Assembly: GCA_021775455.1 (NCBI GenBank)
Contig: JAJFHU010000028.1
Coordinates: 81,760-145,759 of the forward strand
Length of the DNA stretch: 64,000 bases
From: Hyphomicrobiales bacterium
GTDB lineage: Bacteria > Pseudomonadota > Alphaproteobacteria > Rhizobiales > Rhizobiaceae
Reading direction: 5' to 3'
Below, in pieces: positions 34,723 to 42,146 of this stretch. The translations under genes and the position numbers were made by a program. Within the stretch, counting starts at the first letter, position 1; each line of letters starts with the position of its first letter. The notes below the pieces were generated by a model. It worked only from the letters and a program-made list of their open reading frames with translations, ran no database searches and was not told where the DNA came from.

Positions 34723-35349
34723 TTAGTTAGGCTTGTATCCATTCATTGCAGCCAGTGTATCTTCCAGAGAACACCGCGCTCCCGTTTGCAGGTATTCCAT
34801 TGCACAAAGTGCACCTTCATGTGCAGCTTCAGAGGATCCTGCAACACAGTCCTCGATAACCCGGCAATAATAATCTGACTGGTGACCGTCTACAAATGTG
34901 TAATGGACACAAACATCGGTCAGACCACCGCACAACAGAAGTGCATCAACTTTCAGGCCTTTAAGAAGAATTTCAAAATCGGTGCCAAAAAATGCCGAGT
35001 AACGCCGCTTTTTGATCAGATAATCAGTCGATCGAAAATCAATCTCGTCGGCGCAGATCGCAGTATTCGGGTTGCCTTCCAGACAATGAATATCCTCTAC
35101 CCCATCGAGTTCACGACCAAAATCCACCAGATCATCCCGGTGTACTTCCTGGATAAAAATCACCGGAATATTCTTTTTCCTGGCTTTGGTGATTACGGTT
35201 TGGGATTTGGCCATTCGCTTGTCAAAATCCGGCATGGTCGGAATTGGCTGATCGGGATCATCAGCAAAAAGTTTCCCCTGAATATCAATAACAATCAGGG
35301 CCGGAGCTCCTTCGATCAGCCTGTGTTTTGGTTTTTCTGTTTGCCCCAT
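34723..35349 (-). CDS. isochorismatase-family cysteine hydrolase
   Basis: A 208-residue enzyme. The triad is recognisable: Asp in ALIVIDIQGKLFAD (~22), Lys in YLIKKRRYSAFFGTDFE (~113) and Cys in LLLCGGLTDVCVHYTFVDG (~146). Family members hydrolyse amides (nicotinamide, N-carbamoylsarcosine, ureas) or vinyl ethers. Its ATG shares a base with the stop of the flavin amine oxidase (TAATG), so the two are coupled, hinting that it acts on an amide/amine of the same route. Confidence 0.85.
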   Translation of the reverse strand: MGQTEKPKHRLIEGAPALIVIDIQGKLFADDPDQPIPTMPDFDKRMAKSQTVITKARKKNIPVIFIQEVHRDDLVDFGRELDGVEDIHCLEGNPNTAICADEIDFRSTDYLIKKRRYSAFFGTDFEILLKGLKVDALLLCGGLTDVCVHYTFVDGHQSDYYCRVIEDCVAGSSEAAHEGALCAMEYLQTGARCSLEDTLAAMNGYKPN

Positions 35350-36602
35350 TATTGAACCTCTTTGTATACCTGAGTCATTGCCTGCGCAGCACTGATACCA
35401 GACAGATATGCACCGTGGGCTGTAGCATAAGCATCGGATGACGTGGCTTCACCAGCAAAGAACAATTTATCATCTATCGATTTGGCTAGTTCTTTCCTCT
35501 GATGTGCCTTACCGGGTTGGGCAGATGAATAAGCACCTTTGACCCAGGGATCGCCGCGCCAAGCTGTAACTATGCGGGCAACCACGCGTTTTGTAATGTC
35601 ACTTCCGAAAACGGCTTGAAGTTTCTTTTCGACATAATCAATTGATGCCTGCTGACCGGCGCGTTCCAACCAGTCTGCAAATCGACCACCCGTTACGGCC
35701 TCAACCTGATTAAGCCCAAACGGTTTGATTTGAAATGACATTGGCTCGCCATCGATTGCATTTGTTGTAAAACCCTCGGAGGCATCACTTCCGAAAGCAT
35801 CTTCACTGAATGCGAGGCAAATTCGATTGTGATTGCCAAGAGACAAGGCTGAAATTGCTTCTTGTTTCCAGGGAGGCAATTCCGGTGTGAATCGTATGTC
35901 ATTGGCAGCAAGTATTCCGGTTGATACGGTAATCAGTGCGTGTTTCGCGTGGATTGTGCATTTGGCTGTTTCAAGCTTTACACCTTTACCTGACCAATCA
36001 ATGCTTTTCACAGCGCTGTTTAACGAGACCGGTATATCCGCGCCATACCTGCAAATCAATTCCCCGAAGCCTTGTTTGACCGGCCAATTCTCATCGGTAT
36101 CATTATATGCAAGGACATCCGCTATGGACACCTGATCTACATCGGAAGAGCTATTTAGTGATGCAATGTAATCGAAAAGGGATGTCCATTTGTGCTCTCG
36201 ATCCGAGGCTTCAAATACCGAGCAGTCTTTGCCACTCGCGATAATCTTCGCCATGCTGTTAAATTGTTGCTCAAAATAAGTATCAATTTCTGAAATATCA
36301 TCTTCGGAAATCCAACTGCCGTCCCAGTGACCGCCTTTCGGATAACTTCCCTTCGTATATGTAAATCCAAACTCGTCAGCAATTTTCACAAAGGGATTGA
36401 GTGAAGCGGAATGCATCCAGTGGCATCCAAGATCAAATGGCTGACCCGGCAGAATTTCCTCTGTGTAACCCCGGCCTCCAATTCTGTGGGATGCCTCAAG
36501 TAACACAAAACTTGTACCCCGGTTTGAAAGTTCGCGCGCGGCTGCCAGTCCGGCAGCACCTGCACCGACTATGGCAACATCTACTTGTGACGCGTCACTC
36601 AT
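35349..36602 (-). CDS. flavin-containing amine oxidase
   Basis: A 417-residue FAD enzyme; ATG at 36602 chosen for GGGAGGAACC before it. VAIVGAGAAGLAAARELSNRG is the dinucleotide fold, LLEASHRIGGRGYT the family GGR motif, and LFFAGEATSSDAYATAHGAYLSG the C-terminal FAD-binding motif of monoamine/polyamine oxidases. It converts an amine to an aldehyde plus ammonia and H2O2. Coupled to an isochorismatase-like amidase downstream and preceded by the SHMT-fold gene, suggesting an amine degradation unit. Confidence 0.85.
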   Translation of the reverse strand: MSDASQVDVAIVGAGAAGLAAARELSNRGTSFVLLEASHRIGGRGYTEEILPGQPFDLGCHWMHSASLNPFVKIADEFGFTYTKGSYPKGGHWDGSWISEDDISEIDTYFEQQFNSMAKIIASGKDCSVFEASDREHKWTSLFDYIASLNSSSDVDQVSIADVLAYNDTDENWPVKQGFGELICRYGADIPVSLNSAVKSIDWSGKGVKLETAKCTIHAKHALITVSTGILAANDIRFTPELPPWKQEAISALSLGNHNRICLAFSEDAFGSDASEGFTTNAIDGEPMSFQIKPFGLNQVEAVTGGRFADWLERAGQQASIDYVEKKLQAVFGSDITKRVVARIVTAWRGDPWVKGAYSSAQPGKAHQRKELAKSIDDKLFFAGEATSSDAYATAHGAYLSGISAAQAMTQVYKEVQ

Positions 36603-36698
36603 GGTTCCTCCCAGCAAGAAACTGTGTGGTACAAGTTGATTGGTTGACCAGTCAATTTATACTTTAGAGCCGGAAGCGATTTTGAACATGCAAATGGA

Positions 36699-38018
36699 TC
36701 AGGTCACAAAATGAAGTTCGGTAAATTCAGCCCGGTATGCAGCCACTTCCTTTGCAAGGGATTGCGGATCGTTTGTTGTCAAACCGCGAGCAATCAAGCT
36801 GGCAAGCTTTTTTGTATGTTCCGTGGTAATTCCCCAGCGAACCAGCTCTGGTGTTCCTATCCGCAAGCCGTTCATGTCACTATCAACTGCTTCAATGGGC
36901 AGGCCAATTCCACATGCCAGAAACCCGGATTTCCGAAGCGTTTTTGATGCCGTTTGTCCTCCACCATAGGAGGCCGCCTTGACAGCAAACTGATGTGATT
37001 GCGTAAAACCTCGATCGGCTGCAAAGACTGGAAGCCCAATTGACGAAAGTTCTTCAGCCAAACTCCTGGAAACTTCGGCCATGGTCCTGGCATAGGCTTT
37101 GCCGTGTGTTTTCCAATCCAGCATGGTGATCGCCAAAGATGCAGACTTTGCTGCGTCGAAGTTCGCGGTCAGGCCGGGAAACGCGATTGCATCCAGTCTT
37201 TCGGCGAGATCAGCGTCGTTAGTCACAATCAAGCCACCGGCCGGTCCCCCAAGGCTCTTATAGGTGCTCATGGTCATTAAGTGAGCACCTTCTGTCAGCG
37301 GATTTGGCCAGGCTTCTCCCGCAATGATTCCGCATTGATGTGCTGCATCAATGACAACTTTCGCTCCAACTTCATCCGCAATTTTGCGAATTTCTCTTAC
37401 CGGATGCGGGAACAGATTGAGACTGCCACCAATAGTGATCAGCTTTGGACCCACCTTATTCACCAGTTGGCGCAATGCATCAAGATCGACCGTATAACCA
37501 TCAGCGTTTACTGGAGCATCATGAATTTTCAAACCGTAAAGGCCGGCACACCCTGCATCATGATGGGTAACATGCCCACCAATTGAAGCAGGCGGAGCAA
37601 TAATTGCATCGCCGGGTTTACAAGTTGCCATGAATGAATAGAGGTTTGACAGCGCTCCAGATGCTACACGAATTTCTGCAAATCTTGCCTTGAACACTTC
37701 GGCGCATAACTCTGCGCAAATCACCTCAATTTCTTCAATTGCCTCCAGACCCATTTCATACTTGTCGCCGGGATAGCCAAGTGATGGTCGGGAACCCAAT
37801 CCGGCGGCCAGAACGGCTTCTGCCCTTGGGTTCATTACGTTGGTGGCGGGGTTGAGGTTGAAACAGTCCCGTTCGTGTATCTTAGAATTGAGCGCAATCA
37901 ACTCATCAACGCGGCTGGAAATCATTCCCGCATTGGAGTCGGCAGTTTTGGCCGCAATTTCCTGAACCAGATTTTCACAATGGTCGGGTACCCAGTTTCG
38001 TTTTTCCAATGCAGCCAT
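36699..38018 (-). CDS. divergent SHMT-family PLP enzyme
   Basis: A 439-residue fold type I PLP enzyme; ATG at 38018 has GGAGAA upstream. It follows the serine hydroxymethyltransferase order: SLGYPGDKYEMG, RVASGALSNLYSFMATCKPGDAI, IGGHVTHHDAG, VVIDAAHQCGIIAGEAWPNPL, and the PLP lysine in MSTYKSLGGPAGG (SHMT: TTHKTLRGPRGG). Residues important in true SHMT differ: the LIASEN-type Glu is replaced (LNPATN), the His before the lysine is Tyr, and the RGPRGG arginines are lost. A folate-dependent SHMT is therefore unlikely; aldolase, transaminase-like or alpha-substituted serine chemistry is possible. No close characterised relative comes to mind. Confidence 0.75.
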   Translation of the reverse strand: MAALEKRNWVPDHCENLVQEIAAKTADSNAGMISSRVDELIALNSKIHERDCFNLNPATNVMNPRAEAVLAAGLGSRPSLGYPGDKYEMGLEAIEEIEVICAELCAEVFKARFAEIRVASGALSNLYSFMATCKPGDAIIAPPASIGGHVTHHDAGCAGLYGLKIHDAPVNADGYTVDLDALRQLVNKVGPKLITIGGSLNLFPHPVREIRKIADEVGAKVVIDAAHQCGIIAGEAWPNPLTEGAHLMTMSTYKSLGGPAGGLIVTNDADLAERLDAIAFPGLTANFDAAKSASLAITMLDWKTHGKAYARTMAEVSRSLAEELSSIGLPVFAADRGFTQSHQFAVKAASYGGGQTASKTLRKSGFLACGIGLPIEAVDSDMNGLRIGTPELVRWGITTEHTKKLASLIARGLTTNDPQSLAKEVAAYRAEFTELHFVT

Positions 38019-38198
38019 TTCACATTCTCCAGACATTTGAGAACAGAAAAGCAAATTGGCGTAGCTGCCGCAAGCTAGGGTCAGTTTCTCCGCCACGCCC
38101 TAGAATGCCGACAATCTCCCGATGGCAGCAATTACGGATTGCAGGGTGCAAACAAGTGCACATTGCCATAGCCGAAAGTGCCTGGTTGCCAGGCGGAT

Positions 38199-38903
38199 TT
38201 AGACCGCGCGGGTGAGACCTCCATCAATTCGAAGGTTTTGGCCTGTCATGTAACCGCCGTCGTCAGAAGCCAGCCAGGAAACAAGCGAAGACACTTCGTT
38301 TGCATGACCATACCGACCCATTGGAATTCGGGCCCTGCGATCTTCCGTTTCCGGGAGGCTGTCAATAAAACCTGGCAGGACATTGTTCATGCGTATTTTG
38401 TCCGCTGCATACTTGTCTGAATAGAGCTTTGTAAATCCCGCGAGACCTGCCCGCATGACACCGGATGTGGGAAACAATGGGTCAGGTTCAAAGATTGCGA
38501 ATGTGGAAATGTTGATGATTGAGCCTCCGCCTTGCGCCTGCATCATCGGCGTAACAAGCCGGGTCGGGCGGATGACGTTCAAAAGATAAACATCCAGTGC
38601 GGCATGCCAGTCCTCATCGGAAATATCCAGTACCGGCCCCTTTGGACCGTGCCCGGCGGAATTCACCAGCACATCAACCCTGCCCCATCGCTCCGCCGCG
38701 CCATCAACAAGACGTTTCAAGTCATCCACCACCAGGTTTGAACCGGTGACACCAAATCCACCCAATTCTTTGCCCAACGCTTCGCCTTTTCCGGATGAAG
38801 AAAGTATTCCGACGCAAAATCCATCTTCAGCCAGACGGCGGGCTGCATCAGCCCCCATACCACTACCGCCAGCTGTTACCAATGCTACTTTTTCTACAGT
38901 CAT
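38199..38903 (-). CDS. atypical short-chain dehydrogenase (catalytic Tyr/Lys replaced)
   Basis: A 234-residue SDR. NAD(P) site VALVTAGGSGMG (TGxxxGxG variant), NNAG-like VLVNSAGHG, catalytic Ser region SIINISTF and the C-terminal YMTGQNLRIDGGLTR are normal. The YxxxK pair is not: the segment PTSGVMRAGLAGFTKL aligns with AYxASKAAL, putting Ser at Tyr and Arg at Lys. Such SDRs form a small conserved subgroup, I believe; catalysis may need another residue or be lost. Divergent from a GcvA-type LysR with a shared palindrome between. Confidence 0.75.
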   Translation of the reverse strand: MTVEKVALVTAGGSGMGADAARRLAEDGFCVGILSSSGKGEALGKELGGFGVTGSNLVVDDLKRLVDGAAERWGRVDVLVNSAGHGPKGPVLDISDEDWHAALDVYLLNVIRPTRLVTPMMQAQGGGSIINISTFAIFEPDPLFPTSGVMRAGLAGFTKLYSDKYAADKIRMNNVLPGFIDSLPETEDRRARIPMGRYGHANEVSSLVSWLASDDGGYMTGQNLRIDGGLTRAV

Positions 38904-38965
38904 CGAATTTCCTTTATCAGCAATACTGTTATCTAAATGGACATTACGTCACTTTTTCTCTACAC

Positions 38966-38981
38966 AGTATGCAATTATACT
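38966..38981. promoter_or_regulatory. palindrome AGTAT-N6-ATACT, candidate LysR site
   Basis: AGTAT (38966-38970) and ATACT (38977-38981) lie between the divergent SDR (start 38903) and LysR (start ~39005) genes, in an AT-rich stretch, as expected of a LysR-type regulator controlling its divergent neighbour. Confidence 0.4.
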
Positions 38982-39004
38982 ACATTCTAACGATAGATTT
39001 TCTA

Positions 39005-39892
39005 TTGCCTTTTTTAGCTACCCTACCACCACTTAACAGTTTGCGTGCCTTTGAAGCCGCTGGACGGCACTTGAATTTTCGAGCCGCTGCGGACGAATTG
39101 GGCGTTACACAAGGAGCAGTTGCCCAGCAAGTCCGGGGTCTTGAAGAGCTACTTGGAATAAAATTGTTTGAACGCGTGGCAAAGGGCCTCGCTTTTACGT
39201 CGCCGGGGCGAAGCTATCACGGCGAGATAAGCGAAGCTTTTTCTGTTCTGGGAAATGCAACGGCCAAACTAAAACCGGAACCAGCTAAAGTTACCATCAG
39301 CGTCACGCCCAGCTTTGCAGCAAAATGGCTGATACCAAACCTTTCAAGCCTTACCGAGGCTCATCCGGATATCGACTTACGTGTTCTGGCCACGGAAAGT
39401 ATGCTCAGTTTTCACGCGGATGGAATTGATCTTGCAATCAGACAGACCAAGCCGCCATTTGGTGCCAATCTTGAAGCAACCTTGCTTTTTGCACAAGAAG
39501 TGATTGCAGTCGCTTCGCCAATGTTGGTCTCTGAGAAACCCCTGCCCCTTGGTATTGAAACAATCCGCCAGATGGTTCTTCTGCATGACACCCACAATCT
39601 ATGGGCAGAGTTTTTCAGGCAATTACCTGACACATATGAATCTTCAACAAACAGAACCTTGAGCTTCAGTCAGACATCCCTCAGTATTGACGCAGCCCTT
39701 GCCGGACAAGGTATAGCACTTGCCAGCCGTTTTCTGGTTGAACGAGACATTCAGGCGGGTCATCTAGTGCAGGTTGTTACGGACTCCCTCAAGGGCGAGC
39801 GAAACTTCTTTCTCCTGGCGCTTAAATCTGCCCGCCGTAAAGAAGCAGTCCAACAAGTCATTGACTGGCTTTTGTCTGCGAGCAAATCCTGA
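39005..39892 (+). CDS. LysR-family regulator, GcvA-like
   Basis: A ~295-residue regulator. LPPLNSLRAFEAAGRHLNFRAAADELGVTQGAVAQQVRGLEELLG is the N-terminal HTH of the GcvA subgroup; the rest is a periplasmic-binding-type effector domain (FERVAKGLAFTSPGRSY, SVTPSFAAKWLIPNLSSL, IDLAIRQ). No good ATG opens at the normal place, so TTG at 39005 is proposed; ATG at 38969 is the alternative but would add residues before LPPLN that family members lack. It probably regulates the divergent SDR gene. Confidence 0.8.
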   Translation: MPFLATLPPLNSLRAFEAAGRHLNFRAAADELGVTQGAVAQQVRGLEELLGIKLFERVAKGLAFTSPGRSYHGEISEAFSVLGNATAKLKPEPAKVTISVTPSFAAKWLIPNLSSLTEAHPDIDLRVLATESMLSFHADGIDLAIRQTKPPFGANLEATLLFAQEVIAVASPMLVSEKPLPLGIETIRQMVLLHDTHNLWAEFFRQLPDTYESSTNRTLSFSQTSLSIDAALAGQGIALASRFLVERDIQAGHLVQVVTDSLKGERNFFLLALKSARRKEAVQQVIDWLLSASKS

Positions 39893-39901
39893 AATTTGTC
39901 A

Positions 39902-40191
39902 CTAAAGCCCCTCGACAATCACCAAATTTGCGTCTGCAGAGTTTAGACGATGCTGCGCCAAGGACTTGTAATCGGGATCATCGTGCCAAGCATGGGCTTT
40001 TTCCAGGGATGGGAATTTCATAACGACCAAGCCGGATACTCCCATTCGCCTTCCACCACCTCAAGACTGCGTTTCGAAGTCACGAGCAATTCACCATCGT
40101 AGCGCTCAAATATCGGCATGAATCCGGTAAGATAATCCTGGAATTTTTCCGAATCGTTGATCATTATTTGGGCGATTGCGTAAGCAGACAT
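39902..40191 (-). pseudogene. DUF1330 gene with a frameshift
   Basis: The start MSAYAIAQIMINDSEKFQDYLTGFMPIFERYDGELLVTSK up to EVVEGEW is the first half of a DUF1330 protein (dimeric alpha-beta barrel, usually ~95 residues). Continuing in that frame gives a premature stop after EYPAWSL. The rest is intact in another frame: LVVMKFPSLEKAHAWHDDPDYKSLA, ending NLVIVEGL with TAG at 39902-39904. The shift lies near 40025-40040. A single-base indel (real or sequencing) explains it. Confidence 0.75.
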
Positions 40192-40471
40192 TGTTCTTAC
40201 CTCACCATGGTTGCAAGTTTGGGCACTGAACCGCTGTGATATCAAACAGGTTGCCCGGGTACGCGCGTTCATGGAATTTATCTCCAGCAAAATCGTTGCG
40301 GATCGTGACTTGTTTGAAGGGCGCTACCAGAAACCATAGCGTGATAACAATTTCGTCAATCATTGCACCAACTGAAGAAGTACAGATACGGCGTGAAGTT
40401 AGGCAGAATGCGCTGCATCTGGTAAACTGGGTAGCAGGGGCGAACATCATGAATTGAAGGGGAGCAACATC

Positions 40472-41113
40472 ATGACACCTTGGGAACTCAAACTAACTGA
40501 ATTTGGAAATTGCAACTGCGACTATGGTTGCCCGTGTCAATTCAATGCGCTGCCAACACATGGCAATTGTGAGGCGTCGGTTTGCATGGAAGTTACAGAA
40601 GGTCACTACGGCGACGTCAAACTTGACGGGGTTAGGTTTGGCGGCTTGTTTCAATGGCCAGGTGCAGTCCACGAAGGTGACGGTAAATGCCAACCATTTG
40701 TGGATGAGAGCGCCAGCAATGAACAGCGTGACGCAATTTTGAAAATCATGAGCGGTGAAGATACTGACCCGATGGCAACAGTGTTTGCAGTCTATGCTTC
40801 AACCATGGTCGAGGTGTATGACCCGATTTTTGCACCGGTCAGTTTTGAAGTGGATGTGGAAGGGCGGAGCGGTCATTTCAGTGTGCCGGGCCTTACTGAA
40901 ACCAAAGGCGAGCCAATCCGGAACCCGATAACTGGAGCAGAGCATCGGGCGCGGATTGACCTGCCTCATGGCTTTGAATATGAGATTGCCGAAATTGGAA
41001 GTGGAACAAGCAAGACCCAGGGAAAAATCGAATTGGACCTGAAAGACAGCTACGGCCAGTTTGCCCATCTGCATCTAAACAATCATGGTGTTGTGCGACA
41101 TCGGTCTGTTTAA
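40472..41113 (+). CDS. DUF1326 protein
   Basis: A 213-residue protein; ATG 40472 has GGGGAG upstream (alternative 40454). LTEFGNCNCDYGCPCQFNALPTHGNCEA is the DUF1326 hallmark Cys/His-rich start, followed by VRFGGLFQWPGAVHEGDGKCQPFVDE. Function unknown; the conserved CNC..GCPC motif suggests metal or Fe-S binding. It follows the DUF1330 gene and is convergent with the GlxA-type regulator. Confidence 0.85.
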   Translation: MTPWELKLTEFGNCNCDYGCPCQFNALPTHGNCEASVCMEVTEGHYGDVKLDGVRFGGLFQWPGAVHEGDGKCQPFVDESASNEQRDAILKIMSGEDTDPMATVFAVYASTMVEVYDPIFAPVSFEVDVEGRSGHFSVPGLTETKGEPIRNPITGAEHRARIDLPHGFEYEIAEIGSGTSKTQGKIELDLKDSYGQFAHLHLNNHGVVRHRSV

Positions 41114-41120
41114 AACTGAC

Positions 41121-42092
41121 TTACTTCGACAATCTCGTACTTCTCGGCGAAGTGCCGAACTTCTTTTTAAAAGCCAGTGAGAAGTAAGCGGTATTGCTAA
41201 AACCTGCTGCCATCGCAATTTCGGTGACGCTCTTCCGCGAATTGTTGAGCAGGTGATAGGCGTGCTGCAGGCGCAAGTCGAGATAGTGCTTTGCCGGTGG
41301 ACAGTCCAAATCCCTCTGAAACCAGCGCTCAACCTGGCGACGGGTCACTCCACTTAGTTGCGCAATTTCATCTATCGGCAACGGATCGGAGATGTTGGCT
41401 TCCATCAACTTAATGGCATGCTCGATGCGGGTGCCGGGCACGTAGGAACGTATCTTTAACAGGCGCTGGCGTTGAGTGGGTTCGCGCATACGATCGGTCG
41501 TCAAAATGTCACATATATCCTTGACTGCATCCGCTCCCTGTTCCTGTTCGACCAGGGTGAGCATCATGTCGATTGCTGCAAGCCCTCCCGCGCATGTGCA
41601 GAATTTGTCGTCAATTTCATAAAGCTCTGACTTTACGCGGACATTGGGAAAGCGTTCAGAAAATTGCGGCAGGATTTCCCAATGAACAACACAACTTCGA
41701 TTTTCCAGCAATTTGGCGGCAGCCAAGAGGTGCGCGCCCGTTGAAAGTCCACCGACGAGAATTCCCTGGCGCGAAAATTCTCGCAAGCCGGCAAACAGCG
41801 ATGGATTTTCATAACGCTCCACAAATTCACCGGCGCAAACAATGACAGCCTTGGGGCGGGCAGTTGTCATGGCGGCTGTCCGGAGTTCAGACAGGCTATA
41901 ATGCACACTTGAATCTATCTTGTTTGCAGCTTCGACTGGCTCACCGTACAATGAAGCAAATTTCCAGTGATACTCCTGCCGACCAAGGATGCGGTTTGCG
42001 GTTGCAAGGACCTCAATAGCAGACGTTAACGGAACCATCGGATAGTCCGGTGTAAGAAAGAATACGTGAGTGCAAAATTCCGGGCTATCCAC
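41121..42092 (-). CDS. GlxA-family (AraC-type) regulator, GbdR/CdhR-like
   Basis: A 323-residue regulator with an N-terminal DJ-1/PfpI-like domain (VFFLTPDYPMVPLTSAIEVLATANRIL to ~190; the region GLSTGAHLLAAA lacks the nucleophilic Cys) and a C-terminal AraC double HTH (PLPIDEIAQLSGVTRRQVERWF and SVTEIAMAAGFSNTAYFSLAFKKKFGTSPR). GbdR and CdhR of pseudomonads, which share this layout, control glycine-betaine/dimethylglycine and carnitine use. The adjacent dimethylglycine/sarcosine dehydrogenase-like gene makes that the likeliest role. Confidence 0.88.
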   Translation of the reverse strand: MDSPEFCTHVFFLTPDYPMVPLTSAIEVLATANRILGRQEYHWKFASLYGEPVEAANKIDSSVHYSLSELRTAAMTTARPKAVIVCAGEFVERYENPSLFAGLREFSRQGILVGGLSTGAHLLAAAKLLENRSCVVHWEILPQFSERFPNVRVKSELYEIDDKFCTCAGGLAAIDMMLTLVEQEQGADAVKDICDILTTDRMREPTQRQRLLKIRSYVPGTRIEHAIKLMEANISDPLPIDEIAQLSGVTRRQVERWFQRDLDCPPAKHYLDLRLQHAYHLLNNSRKSVTEIAMAAGFSNTAYFSLAFKKKFGTSPRSTRLSK

Positions 42093-42146
42093 GGGTGCCC
42101 TCCTCAGTCTCGTTCAAGACCTGTTGAAGTTGCTAGAGTCAGGACC

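Noticed and set aside
40202..40457. Overlapping frames on both strands between DUF1330 and DUF1326
   Set aside because: Neither has a family, and both cover the promoter region of the DUF1326 gene.
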